The notes under the pieces were generated by a model. The model did no database searches. It saw only the letters and a program-made list of their open reading frames with translations, and was not told the DNA's origin. From an uncultured Collinsella sp. (lineage in GTDB: Bacteria; Actinomycetota; Coriobacteriia; Coriobacteriales; Coriobacteriaceae), in contig CABSMV010000019.1 in assembly GCA_902478935.1 (NCBI GenBank), forward strand, positions 1-22,518: a stretch of DNA of 22,518 nucleotides. The letters run 5' to 3'. Positions within the stretch are counted from its first letter, which is position 1. Each line of letters opens with the position of its first letter. Of this stretch, positions 14,736 to 22,518 are shown piece by piece. The position numbers and the translations under genes were made by a program.

Positions 14736-17186
14736 CTAAATCAGCCCAAAATGCTCGAGCGCCGCAACGACACCGTCGTGATCGACGGTGTCGGTCACGT
14801 AATCGGCCTTATCCTTGAGATAGTCCGGCGCATTGCCCATGGCGATACCGACATCGACGGCGTTCATCAGCGAGACGTCATTGCTGGCGTCGCCGATGCC
14901 GTATACGGTTCCGTGGTGGGGATCGAGGGCGTCGAGTACAGACTGGATGCCCCCGCGCTTCGTGCATTCGCGGGGCGAGATTTCGGTTACCTCGAGTTCG
15001 AGCTCGTTAAAGCACAGCAGCGGCTCAAGTGCCTTATCTTGAGCGATGTGGTTGGCGAGTGATGTAGACATCAAGATCTTGTAGACACTGTAATGTTGCA
15101 GCTGCGTGACTGCGTCGCCCAGGGTGCGCGCGTATCCGGGAGCATCGGGCGCATCGGCACTCATGCGCACGACGCCGTTGAGGCCCTCAAAGCGGATGAC
15201 CTCGCCCGATTGCTCAAGGTAGGGGGCAAGACGCTGCAGCATACTGGGCGTCATCGACAGATCGCGAATTGCGTGTCCGTTGACCTCGGCGTAACCGCCC
15301 GCAAGACAGACGATGCCGGTCCAAGGCAGCTCAAGAAGTTTGGGGTGGATGCAGCTCAGGGTGCGTCCCGTGCAGATAAAGGCCATGTTGCCGTTGGCGA
15401 CAAACTCGCGGATTGCCTGCGAAACCGCCTCGTTGGGATAGGGGGAGAGGTCCCGCTCGTCTTCGGGAAGGTCTTGGGCGAGCCTGGGGTCTTGCCAGGC
15501 GAGCGTTCCGTCGATATCGAAGAAGCAAATAGCGCCGCGCTTATGGGCTGCGCTGGCGGCAGGGGAGGCCGAGGTGGTGGGCACAAATTCCGGCTCGAGG
15601 CCCATGATCTGGTCAAAATGCTCTTTAACGCGGGGAACGGAGATGCCGATGACCACCTGGGCGGTCTTGCCCGTAATGATGAGGCCCTTGGCGCCCACCG
15701 CGACAAACGACGCGTTATCTGCAACGATGGAAGGGTCTGCGACCTCGACGCGCAGGCGCGTGGCGCAGTTGGTTGCGCCCACGATATTGCCAACGCCACC
15801 TAAAAGCTGAATTACCCGCTCAGCGAGGACGTGATCTTGATCGGATCGACTATCGACCTCGTCATTGGGGGATTGCTCTTTGGCAAAGTCGCTTCCCGTT
15901 AAACAATCGATTGCCGCGCGATTGGCGACATGATCCTCGCGGCCCGGTGTCTTAAGGTCATAGACCAAGATGAGTGCTCGAAAACTAACAAAAAAGATGA
16001 GGCTAAAGGCAAGGCCGATACCGAGCGCCAAAAGATAGGCACCGGCATGCGTGCGCATGAGCGGAATAAAGTTGAAGGCTGCCATCTCCATCAGGCCGCC
16101 CGAGAAGATGCCGACGATGCCAAAGAGATTCATGGTTGTGGCAAGGCAAGACGATAAGACGGCGTAGAGCAAAAAGAGCCCGGGGTGGGTGAACATAAAG
16201 AGAAACTCGAGTGGCTCGGTAACGCCGCAAACCACCGAGGCGACGATGGCGGGCAAAAGGATGACCTTAAGGCCGGCGCGGCGCTCTGGTTTTGCGGTGG
16301 AGTAGAACGCGGCTGCGATGGCGGGAAGGCCAAAGAGCTTGACCCAGCCGGTGGCGGTAAAACCGGCCCACGGCGCAAGTTCATTAAGGGGGCGCGTGCT
16401 ATGGGAGAGGATGGGGAGCAAGCTGCTCCACGTGGCGTAGATGCCGTCGTTAATGACCAGGTTGTCGTAGTAGATCGGCATGTAGAGCAGGTGGTGCAGC
16501 CCCATGGGCTCGAGCGCTCGCTCCAAAAGCACAAAGATGCCCACGCCAAAGGGGCCGACGCTCGTAAGTGCATGGCGCAGCGTTTCGGTCATTGCGTATA
16601 CGGAGGGCACGATGGCGGCCGAGATAGCGGCAAGGGCAAACACGGCAAAAAAGCTGATGAGGTAGACCAGCGAGGAGCCCGAGAAGGTGCCGAGCCAATC
16701 GGGAACCTTGGCATCGTAGAAGCGGTCATGGATGGCAACGACGGTTGCCGATACCGCCAGCGGGCCGATAATGCCGGTGTCGAGCGTCTTGATGCCGTCG
16801 ATGACGGTGATACCGCTGGCGGAGGTCAAAGATGACGGGTACTCAAGTCCAAGGTTGTCTCCGCTCAGCTTAATGATCTCGCTCAAAAAGAAGCAGTAGG
16901 CAAAATAGGCGACGAGAGCCTCGAGACAGCAACGAGCCGGTTGTTTTTGGGCAAGACCGATGGGCAGCGCTACGGCAAAAAGGAGCGGGAGGCGTTTAAA
17001 GACCGTCCACGAGCCGCGCTGGATGATAGCCCAGAAAACGTACCAAGGGGTTCCGTATACGGCGAGATCGCCGACGATGTCCGCAGTCGTTGCGAGAGCG
17101 GAGACGCCGACCATGAGGCCTGATATAGAAAACAGCATGGCGGGCGCGAACATTGCCCCGCCAAAGCGTTGGATTTTTTGCAGCAT
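14736..17186 (-). CDS. Alpha-glucoside-type PTS EIICB fused to a HAD (Cof-like) phosphatase
   Basis: This 816-aa protein combines a sugar permease and a phosphatase. Residues 1 to about 430 are a PTS EIIC membrane domain closely resembling the MalB/AglA alpha-glucoside group (MLQKIQRFGGAMF start; WTVFKRLPLLFAVALPIGLA; GVTEPLEFLFMF; YDLKTPGRED end). About 455-535 is EIIB, with the phospho-cysteine C474 in GATNCATRLRV. From about 548 the chain is a HAD-IIB/Cof hydrolase: FFDIDGTLAW (nucleophile D557, D559), CTGRT, and GIGDASNDVSLMN (D766, D770). EIIA is absent and must act in trans. The expected reaction is uptake with phosphorylation, then dephosphorylation of a sugar phosphate, possibly the same one. 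GGAAGG precedes the ATG. Divergent from a GntR regulator. Confidence 0.9.
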   Translation of the reverse strand: MLQKIQRFGGAMFAPAMLFSISGLMVGVSALATTADIVGDLAVYGTPWYVFWAIIQRGSWTVFKRLPLLFAVALPIGLAQKQPARCCLEALVAYFAYCFFLSEIIKLSGDNLGLEYPSSLTSASGITVIDGIKTLDTGIIGPLAVSATVVAIHDRFYDAKVPDWLGTFSGSSLVYLISFFAVFALAAISAAIVPSVYAMTETLRHALTSVGPFGVGIFVLLERALEPMGLHHLLYMPIYYDNLVINDGIYATWSSLLPILSHSTRPLNELAPWAGFTATGWVKLFGLPAIAAAFYSTAKPERRAGLKVILLPAIVASVVCGVTEPLEFLFMFTHPGLFLLYAVLSSCLATTMNLFGIVGIFSGGLMEMAAFNFIPLMRTHAGAYLLALGIGLAFSLIFFVSFRALILVYDLKTPGREDHVANRAAIDCLTGSDFAKEQSPNDEVDSRSDQDHVLAERVIQLLGGVGNIVGATNCATRLRVEVADPSIVADNASFVAVGAKGLIITGKTAQVVIGISVPRVKEHFDQIMGLEPEFVPTTSASPAASAAHKRGAICFFDIDGTLAWQDPRLAQDLPEDERDLSPYPNEAVSQAIREFVANGNMAFICTGRTLSCIHPKLLELPWTGIVCLAGGYAEVNGHAIRDLSMTPSMLQRLAPYLEQSGEVIRFEGLNGVVRMSADAPDAPGYARTLGDAVTQLQHYSVYKILMSTSLANHIAQDKALEPLLCFNELELEVTEISPRECTKRGGIQSVLDALDPHHGTVYGIGDASNDVSLMNAVDVGIAMGNAPDYLKDKADYVTDTVDHDGVVAALEHFGLI

Positions 17187-17227
17187 GTTCTGCCTTCCGA
17201 ATATCGAGGCGCGTTGCGCGTGGGGAA

Positions 17228-17252
17228 ACGTTTAAACAATGGATTCATTGTA
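17228..17252 (-). promoter_or_regulatory. PTS gene promoter element and operator-like site
   Basis: On the minus strand TACAAT (17252-17247) could be a -10 element; its -35 is poor. The palindrome GTTTAAAC (17230-17237), within ACGTTTAAACAA at 17228-17239, lies at the expected start site. It resembles the GTxxxxAC operators of GntR/HutC regulators and is one of four similar sites around this locus. Confidence 0.55.
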
Positions 17253-17349
17253 GAGGACCAGACGATTGTCGTAGCGGCAGTTTTGAGCGAAACCGATTTG
17301 GGCATGACAGAAACCGTCAACGGTTAAATCCTGTCGCTTTACCGATATT

Positions 17350-17380
17350 CGGTTTAAACAACTTTAAGAAATGCTATCGT
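17350..17380 (+). promoter_or_regulatory. GntR gene promoter with operator-like site
   Basis: CGGTTTAAACAA (17350-17361) contains the same GTTTAAAC palindrome. A possible -35 GTTTAA (17352-17357) within it and -10 TATCGT (17375-17380) are 17 bases apart. The operator would cover the -35 element, so autoregulation is plausible. Confidence 0.5.
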
Positions 17381-17415
17381 GCCTAGCCGGAAATGAATAA
17401 TGTAGAGGTGAAACA

Positions 17416-18135
17416 ATGCCAAAAGCGATATACGAAGGAATCTACCGAGAAATACGCTCGCGCATCATTAATGGGACCTATGCGTTTCAGGAGATGCTGC
17501 CAACCGAAGCCGAGCTGACCGCGGAGTTCGGATGCACTCGCAATACCGTCCGTCGCGCCTTGGGTATGCTGGCCGACGGGATGTTTGTGCAGCCCATACA
17601 CGGCAAGGGCGTGCGCGTTATTTGGCTTAAGGGCGAAACCGACATGTTGGGCGCACTCGAAGAGGTTGAGTCGTTTGGCGAGTTTGCAAAGCGCAACAAT
17701 GCCGTTGCATCGACGGACGTTAAGTCTTTCGAACATCTGGTTTGCACCGAGCAACTCTCTCGTCACCTGGGCTTTAAGGTGGGCGAGGAGTTGATTCGCG
17801 TAGTGCGTGTCCGAAGCCTCAACGGCAACGCGCGCCAAGTGGACCATGGCTATTTTTTGGCGTCGATCGCCAAGGGCCTGACTCCCGAGATCGCGGCAGA
17901 TTCTATTTACGGCTATCTGGAGCACAAGCGCGGTGTCAAAGTGATGGCGAGCCGTCGTACGGTGAGTGTCGAGCTCGCCAACGATGAGGACTGCAGCTAT
18001 CTTGACCTCGGCAAATACAACTGCGTTGCCGTCATGGAGAGTCAGTCGTACACCTCGGATGGCATCTTGTTTGAGGTGACGCACACTCGCACACACCCCG
18101 AGATCTTCCATTACCGCGTCAATTCCAAGCGATAG
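17416..18135 (+). CDS. GntR/HutC-family (UTRA) regulator, TreR-like
   Basis: This 239-aa repressor-type protein has an N-terminal winged helix, about residues 5-70 (YEGIYREIRSRIINGTYAF; LPTEAELTAEFGCTRNTVRRAL), and a C-terminal UTRA effector domain, about 90-235 (LIRVVRVRSLNGNARQVDHGYF; FHYRVNSK). UTRA regulators sense sugar phosphates or related small molecules; TreR responds to trehalose-6-phosphate. It is divergent from the PTS-phosphatase gene, and operator-like sites lie on both sides of the intergenic region and before the following ABC transporter. A sugar phosphate made by that PTS is therefore a natural effector. AGAGGTG at 17403-17409 is its ribosome binding site. The exact ligand is unknown. 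Confidence 0.9.
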   Translation: MPKAIYEGIYREIRSRIINGTYAFQEMLPTEAELTAEFGCTRNTVRRALGMLADGMFVQPIHGKGVRVIWLKGETDMLGALEEVESFGEFAKRNNAVASTDVKSFEHLVCTEQLSRHLGFKVGEELIRVVRVRSLNGNARQVDHGYFLASIAKGLTPEIAADSIYGYLEHKRGVKVMASRRTVSVELANDEDCSYLDLGKYNCVAVMESQSYTSDGILFEVTHTRTHPEIFHYRVNSKR

Positions 18136-18173
18136 CCGGCTAGCTCGCAGCCTGACGAGACTCATGGCCTCAA

Positions 18174-18228
18174 AGAGAAAACGCCCGGTCAAACCGACGG
18201 TACATCGGCTTGACCGGGCGTTTTCTCT
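18174..18228 (+). terminator. Long terminator after the GntR gene
   Basis: A perfect 19-bp stem (18174-18192 with 18210-18228) has a small extra pairing CCGA-TCGG in the loop. The A-rich 5' side and T-rich 3' side lie within the stem, so it could work in either direction. It separates the regulator from the ABC operon. Confidence 0.85.
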
Positions 18229-18246
18229 GCATTCGATAACTAATAA

Positions 18247-18258
18247 TTGTTTATACAA
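18247..18258. promoter_or_regulatory. Operator-like site upstream of the ABC operon (distal)
   Basis: TTGTTTATACAA is a 12-bp near-perfect palindrome, very similar to the known Bacillus TreR operator TTGTATATACAA and to the sites at 17228 and 17350. It is the distal member of a pair 75 bases apart before the binding-protein gene. Confidence 0.6.
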
Positions 18259-18288
18259 AACTTGTCAAGTATCAAGTTGAAATTACCG

Positions 18289-18333
18289 TTCACCGAAGTT
18301 TTTCTACCGCTCTAGTAATACTTGTTCAAACAA
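18289..18333 (+). promoter_or_regulatory. ABC operon promoter and proximal operator-like site
   Basis: TTCACC (18289-18294) and TAGTAA (18313-18318), 18 bases apart, form a weak candidate promoter. TTGTTCAAACAA (18322-18333) directly follows it, where a bound repressor would block initiation. A leader of about 110 bases with no obvious terminator runs from there to the gene at 18442. Confidence 0.5.
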
Positions 18334-18441
18334 CTAGCCAAATAGCGTATCGTTCAAATCAGCAAAAGGGGCAAAGTCCCCGAGCCAATCTCCGAAGGCG
18401 GCGGCAAAGGGTGCCGCCACGGTGTGAAAGGGTGGATTGTA

Positions 18442-19758
18442 ATGAAGAACGAAATGAGCAGAAGGCAGTTCCTGGGCTTTGCTGGTTCCGCGGCTGCAGT
18501 TCTTGGTCTGGGCCTCGTGGGTTGCGGTGGTTCTGCCGGCTCCGGCTCCTCCGCTTCTGGTGACGCTGCCGAGGTCTACTTCCTCCAATTCAAGCCCGAG
18601 GTCGACAAGGAGTGGAAGGAGATCGCCAAGGCCTATAAGAAGGAGAAGGGCGTCGAGGTCAAGATCGTGACCGCCGCTTCCAACACCTACGAGGAGAAGC
18701 TTAAGTCCGAGATGTCCAAGAGCTCCGCTCCGACCCTGTTCCAGGTCAACGGCCCCACCGGTCTTAAGAACTGGAAGGATTACTGCGCCGACCTGTCCGA
18801 TACCAAGCTCCGCGGTGAGCTCATTGATGACTCCCTGGCTCTGCAGTCCGACGGCAAGGATGTGTGCATCGACTGGGTTCAGGAGAGCTTCGGCATTATT
18901 TACAACAAGCAGCTGCTCGAGAAGGCTGGCTACAAGGCCGAGGACATCAACTCCTTCGACAAGCTGAAGGCTTGTGCCGATGACATCCAGGCCCGCAAGG
19001 ACGAGCTTGGTGTCGAGGGTGCCTTCACTTCCGCCGGCATGGACGACTCCTCCAGCTGGCGCTACACCACCCACCTTGCCAACATGCCGCTCTACTACGA
19101 GTTTGAGAAGGAGCACAACCAGGAGGACGACGAGATCAAGGGTGAGTTCCTCGACAACTACAAGCAGATCTTCGACCTGTACATCACCGACTCCACCTGC
19201 GATCCTTCGCAGCTTGCTTCCAAGACCGGCGACGACGCCACCAACGAGTTCGCAACCGGCAAGGCCGTCTTCTACCAGAACGGCTCTTGGGCCTACTCTG
19301 ACCTCGTCAAGGCCGGCATGACCGACGATCAGATTGGCATGATGCCGATCTACATCGGTGTTGACGGCGAGGAGAACCAGGGCCTGTGCTCCGGCGGCGA
19401 GAACTACTGGTGCGTCAGTTCCCAGGCTTCCGAGGATGCCCAGAAGGCCACCGAGGACTTCATGTATTGGTGCGTCACCGCTGACACCCCGACCAGCATC
19501 ATCGCCGACAAGATGGGTCTGACCGCTCCGTTCAAGAGCGCCAAGGAGACCACCAACGTCTTCTCGCAGCAGGCCGTTGCCATGGCCAAGGACGGCAAGA
19601 AGACCGTCGCTTGGGACTTCGTCTACATTCCCTCCGAGGAGTGGAAGAAGAACCTCAAGCAGGCTCTGATTGCCTACGCTGCCGATAACAGCAAGTGGGA
19701 CGGCGTCAAGAACGCCTTCGTCGATGGCTGGAAGACCGAGAAGGCCGCTTCCGAGTAA
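18442..19758 (+). CDS. Sugar ABC transporter substrate-binding lipoprotein (CUT1), Tat-exported
   Basis: This 438-aa family 1 extracellular solute-binding protein captures a sugar for the permeases encoded downstream. Its start carries a twin-arginine signal SRRQFLGFAG (residues 6-15) followed by a lipobox LVGC with C28, so it is likely exported by Tat and lipid-anchored. A Gly/Ser-rich tether follows, then the mature domain (YFLQFKPEVDKEWKEIAKAY; SWRYTTHLANMPLYYEF). ATG at 18442 is chosen because AAAGGGTGG ends six bases upstream; a GTG at 18424 lacks a site. Codons are strongly C-ended, as in cstA, pointing to high expression. Oligosaccharide or alpha-glucoside binding is an inference from the neighbouring PTS and regulator. 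Confidence 0.93.
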   Translation: MKNEMSRRQFLGFAGSAAAVLGLGLVGCGGSAGSGSSASGDAAEVYFLQFKPEVDKEWKEIAKAYKKEKGVEVKIVTAASNTYEEKLKSEMSKSSAPTLFQVNGPTGLKNWKDYCADLSDTKLRGELIDDSLALQSDGKDVCIDWVQESFGIIYNKQLLEKAGYKAEDINSFDKLKACADDIQARKDELGVEGAFTSAGMDDSSSWRYTTHLANMPLYYEFEKEHNQEDDEIKGEFLDNYKQIFDLYITDSTCDPSQLASKTGDDATNEFATGKAVFYQNGSWAYSDLVKAGMTDDQIGMMPIYIGVDGEENQGLCSGGENYWCVSSQASEDAQKATEDFMYWCVTADTPTSIIADKMGLTAPFKSAKETTNVFSQQAVAMAKDGKKTVAWDFVYIPSEEWKKNLKQALIAYAADNSKWDGVKNAFVDGWKTEKAASE

Positions 19759-19789
19759 GCAGTTGCTGCCCAAGCTATCTGATTAGCGA

Positions 19790-19825
19790 CAGGGGGCGGG
19801 CAGACGTTGGTTTGCCCGCCCCCTG
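19790..19825 (+). terminator. Intercistronic hairpin after the binding-protein gene
   Basis: A perfect 13-bp GC-rich stem (19790-19802 with 19813-19825) with a 10-nt loop lacks a T-tract (CATATTG follows). It more likely protects the binding-protein mRNA or lowers readthrough than fully terminates, as in malE-malF type operons. Confidence 0.65.
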
Positions 19826-19845
19826 CATATTGAAAGGACCCTTTT

Positions 19846-20700
19846 ATGGGCAAAGCACTCAAGCGCTGGTGGCCGCTCTTTATGCTGCCCACGTGCCTGG
19901 CGTTTATGATCGGGTTCGTGATCCCTTTTATCCAGGGCTTCTATCTCTCGTTCTGCCAGTTTATTATCATTAGTAACGCGCACTTTGTCGGTATCGAGAA
20001 CTACGTGCGTGCGCTGTCCGATCCGCAGTTCTCCACGTCGTTCTTCTTTACCGTGGCGTTTGCCTTCCTGTCGACGGTGCTCATCAACGTGATCGCCCTG
20101 GCCATTGCGCAGGCGCTCACCCGCAAGGCGCTCAAAGGCACCAACATCTTCCGTACGATCTTCTTTATGCCTAACCTGATCGGCGGCATCGTGCTGGGCT
20201 ACATTTGGCAGATTCTGATCAACTGCCTGCTCTCCAACGTGGGCGCCCAGCTCATCGCTCTTAACTCTGCTGCTGGCTTCTGGGGCCTTATCATCCTGAC
20301 CCTGTGGCAGCAGGTCGGCTACATGATGATCATCTACATCGCTGGTCTGCAGTCCATTCCGTCCGACTACATCGAGGCCGCCAAGGTCGACGGCGCTACG
20401 GCATGGCAGACGTTTTGGAAGGTTAAGATCCCTAACCTGATGCCGACCATCACCATCTGCCTGTTCCTGTCCATCACCAACGGCTTTAAGCTGTTCGACC
20501 AGAACCTCGCCCTTACCGGCGGCGCCCCCGCGCACTCCACCGAGATGCTCGCCCTGAACATCTACAACACGTTCTATTCGCGTGCCGGTATCGCATGGCA
20601 GGGCATTGGTCAGGCCAAGGCGGTTATCTTCTGCATCCTGGTCGTGGCCATCTCCATGATCCAGCTTAAGGCCACGAGGTCCAAGGAGGTGCAGCAGTAA
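19846..20700 (+). CDS. Sugar ABC transporter permease (MalF/UgpA type)
   Basis: This 284-aa inner-membrane subunit of a CUT1 importer has about six hydrophobic segments. The cytoplasmic EAA loop is seen at 177-197 (EAAKVDGATAWQTFWKVKIP), which contacts the ATPase. There is no large periplasmic insertion as in E. coli MalF, so it is of the common MsmF/UgpA type. GAAAGG upstream is the ribosome binding site. Its TAA shares a base with the ATG of the next permease, a translationally coupled pair. Confidence 0.94.
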   Translation: MGKALKRWWPLFMLPTCLAFMIGFVIPFIQGFYLSFCQFIIISNAHFVGIENYVRALSDPQFSTSFFFTVAFAFLSTVLINVIALAIAQALTRKALKGTNIFRTIFFMPNLIGGIVLGYIWQILINCLLSNVGAQLIALNSAAGFWGLIILTLWQQVGYMMIIYIAGLQSIPSDYIEAAKVDGATAWQTFWKVKIPNLMPTITICLFLSITNGFKLFDQNLALTGGAPAHSTEMLALNIYNTFYSRAGIAWQGIGQAKAVIFCILVVAISMIQLKATRSKEVQQ

Positions 20701-21539
20701 TGAAACGCGATAAGGTTATCAACCGCGCGCTCTCGATTTTCTTTACGATCCTGTCGCTCGCGTGGATCTACCCCGTGTTCATGATTGCGCTTAATTCTTT
20801 TAAGAAAGCGACCGCAATCAGCACCACCACGGCATTCGATCTGCTCACGCCCGAGACGTTCAACGGCCTCGCAAACTACATGCACGCCCTTAACGAGCAG
20901 GGCTTTGCCTCGGCATTTATGTACTCGCTCATCATCACGGTCACGTCGGTCGTGCTGATCTTGGTGTGCTGCTCCATGTGCGCTTGGTACGTGGTTCGTG
21001 TCAACAACAAGATCTCGAACTTCTTCTATTACCTGTTCGTGTTCTCGATGGTCGTGCCGTTCCAGATGCTCATGTTCACGCTGTCCAATTTGGCGGACCG
21101 CATCGGCTTCAACACGCCGTTCAACATCTGCTTTATCTACCTCGGCTTTGGCGCGGGCCTGGCGGTCTTTATGTTCGCCGGTTTTGTAAAGAACATCCCG
21201 CTCGAGATCGAGGAGGCGGCCATGATTGATGGCTGCAACCCGGTCCAGGTGTTCTTTAAGATCGTCCTTCCCATCATGAAGCCCACCTATCTTTCGGTCG
21301 GCATCCTCGAGACCATGTGGGTCTGGAACGACTATCTGCTGCCCTACCTTACGCTCGACTCCACCAAGTACAAGACCATTCCTATCTTGATCCAGTACTT
21401 CCGCGGCGGCTACGGCCACGTCGAGCTCGGCCCCATGATGGCCTGCATCATGATGGTCGTTATCCCCATCGTTATCATGTACATCCTCTGTCAGAAGTAC
21501 ATCATCGACGGCGTGGTGGCAGGTGCCGTCAAGGGCTGA
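20700..21539 (+). CDS. Sugar ABC transporter permease (MalG/UgpE type)
   Basis: This second membrane subunit, 279 aa with six likely hydrophobic segments, pairs with the preceding permease. The EAA loop starts at E172 (EAAMIDGCNPVQVFFKIVLP). The C-terminus ends in QKYIIDGVVAGAVKG, the usual MalG/UgpE ending that reaches towards the nucleotide-binding subunit. The start codon overlaps the previous stop (TAATG), and the ribosome binding site lies inside the upstream gene (GGAGGTG at 20685-20691). Confidence 0.94.
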   Translation: MKRDKVINRALSIFFTILSLAWIYPVFMIALNSFKKATAISTTTAFDLLTPETFNGLANYMHALNEQGFASAFMYSLIITVTSVVLILVCCSMCAWYVVRVNNKISNFFYYLFVFSMVVPFQMLMFTLSNLADRIGFNTPFNICFIYLGFGAGLAVFMFAGFVKNIPLEIEEAAMIDGCNPVQVFFKIVLPIMKPTYLSVGILETMWVWNDYLLPYLTLDSTKYKTIPILIQYFRGGYGHVELGPMMACIMMVVIPIVIMYILCQKYIIDGVVAGAVKG

Positions 21540-21563
21540 TGCCGTAACTGTTTTGCAAGTTTC

Positions 21564-21590
21564 TGCGGCGCCCCTCAGCGCGGCGCCGCA
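21564..21590 (+). other. Intercistronic hairpin before the ATPase gene
   Basis: A perfect 9-bp stem (21564-21572 with 21582-21590) closes a 9-nt loop, with no T-tract and the ribosome binding site six bases further on. It may tune expression of the ATPase relative to the permeases. Confidence 0.5.
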
Positions 21591-21607
21591 TATCGAAAGG
21601 TAGAGAC

Positions 21608-22518
21608 ATGGCCGAGATCGTTCTCAAACATGTTCAGAAGGTGTATCCCAACAACGAGTCAAAAAAGAAGGGCTTCTTTGGCAAAAAGAAGAAGACCGAG
21701 GAGAAGAAGCACAACCTCAAGGTTACCGAGGACGGTGTGCTCGCTGTAGAGGACTTCAACCTCACCGTTCACGACCAGGAGTTCGTCGTCCTCGTTGGCC
21801 CCTCTGGCTGCGGTAAGTCCACGACGATGCGCATGGTCGCCGGCCTGGAGGACATTACCTCGGGCGATGTGCTCATCGACGGCAAGCGCGTCAACGACGT
21901 GGCGCCCAAGGACCGCGACATCGCCATGGTGTTCCAGAGCTATGCTCTGTACCCCAATATGACGGTGTACGAGAACATGGCATTTACGCTCGAGCTCAAG
22001 AAGGTTCCCAAGGACGAGATCGACCGCAAGGTTCGCTCTGCTGCCGAGATTCTGGGCATTACCGAGTACCTCGACCGTAAGCCCAAGGCGCTCTCCGGCG
22101 GCCAGCGCCAGCGTGTCGCTATCGGCCGCGCCATCGTGCGTGACCCCAAGGTCTTCCTGATGGACGAGCCACTGTCCAACCTGGACGCCAAGCTTCGTAA
22201 CCAGATGCGTGCCGAGCTCATTAAGCTGCGCCACGAGATCAAGGGCACGTTCATTTATGTTACTCACGACCAGACCGAGGCTATGACCCTCGGTGACCGT
22301 ATCGTGGTCATGAAGGACGGCGTTGTCCAGCAGATCGCCACGCCGCAGGAGGTCTTCAACCATCCCGCGAACATCTTCGTCGCCGGCTTCATCGGCGTGC
22401 CGCAGATGAACTTCTTCGATGCCCAGCTGGTGCGCTCGGGCAACGGCTTTACCGTCAAGACCGAGGATATGAACGTGGCGCTCGCCCCCGAGACTTGCGC
22501 TCAGCTTGCCCTCAACTG
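21608..22518 (+). CDS. Sugar ABC transporter ATPase (MsmK/UgpC/MalK type), partial
   Basis: This is the ATP-hydrolysing subunit of the importer, cut by the window end after 303 codons. Walker A GPSGCGKST (64-72, K70), Q-loop MVFQSYALYPNMT, signature LSGGQRQRVAIGRA, Walker B VFLMDEPLSNLD and the switch VTHDQTEA are all present, and the start of the C-terminal MalK-type regulatory domain follows. The unusual part is a lysine-rich insertion at about 15-43 (NESKKKGFFGKKKKTEEKK) between the first strand and the VEDFNL strand. It places Walker A about 28 residues later than in MalK. GAAAGG at 21595-21600 precedes the ATG. Confidence 0.94.
   Translation, partial: MAEIVLKHVQKVYPNNESKKKGFFGKKKKTEEKKHNLKVTEDGVLAVEDFNLTVHDQEFVVLVGPSGCGKSTTMRMVAGLEDITSGDVLIDGKRVNDVAPKDRDIAMVFQSYALYPNMTVYENMAFTLELKKVPKDEIDRKVRSAAEILGITEYLDRKPKALSGGQRQRVAIGRAIVRDPKVFLMDEPLSNLDAKLRNQMRAELIKLRHEIKGTFIYVTHDQTEAMTLGDRIVVMKDGVVQQIATPQEVFNHPANIFVAGFIGVPQMNFFDAQLVRSGNGFTVKTEDMNVALAPETCAQLALN

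Noticed and set aside
18334..19773. 479-aa open frame antisense to the binding-protein gene
   Set aside because: Same cause: biased third positions on the real gene keep the opposite strand open. The product is a Leu/Val/Gly-rich string without motifs.

Overview
The window looks like a chromosomal segment of a GC-rich actinobacterium of the class Coriobacteriia, most likely Collinsella or a close relative. This is an inference from codon use, the general character of the proteins, the fused t6A gene and the gut-type sugar transporters; no 16S or marker search was possible.

Region 1 (1-7040, all +) is a housekeeping operon: acpS, a bifunctional NAD(P)HX repair enzyme, alr, a [4Fe-4S] uracil-DNA glycosylase, tsaE, and one long gene fusing TsaB, RimI and TsaD. 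Spacings are very short or overlapping, and a sigma70-type promoter lies before acpS. Region 2 (7041-7848) is an 808-base gene-free stretch. It holds two oppositely oriented copies of an unrecognised long-hairpin repeat, then a promoter, an Ile/Val-rich leader peptide and an intrinsic terminator arranged like an amino-acid attenuator in front of a CstA-family transporter (7849-9738). Region 3 (9923-12241) holds a large protein with a JetD-like (Wadjet) TOPRIM C-terminal half but no jetABC genes beside it, followed immediately by a third copy of the repeat. Region 4 (12366-17186, mostly -) holds a tRNA-like fragment, tRNA-Gln(UUG), a peptidoglycan-binding-domain protein, a polyprenyl diphosphate synthase, and an alpha-glucoside-type PTS EIICB fused to a HAD phosphatase. 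Region 5 (17416 to the end, +) is a GntR/UTRA regulator followed by a CUT1 sugar ABC transporter: Tat lipoprotein binding protein, two permeases and the start of the ATPase, which runs off the window.

Four similar 12-bp sites of the type nnGTTTAAACAA lie in the PTS/GntR divergent region and upstream of the binding-protein gene. They suggest that the GntR protein coordinates both sugar uptake routes.

The strongest candidate for something undescribed is the repeat family at 7053-7187, 7329-7481 (-) and 12105-12241. A 69-nt core has conserved single-strand-like segments and an inner stem that varies by compensatory pair changes. The core is flanked by 33-42 nt arms that differ greatly between copies yet remain perfectly or almost perfectly self-complementary. 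Next in interest are the leader-peptide attenuator before cstA, the PTS-phosphatase fusion and the solitary JetD-like protein.
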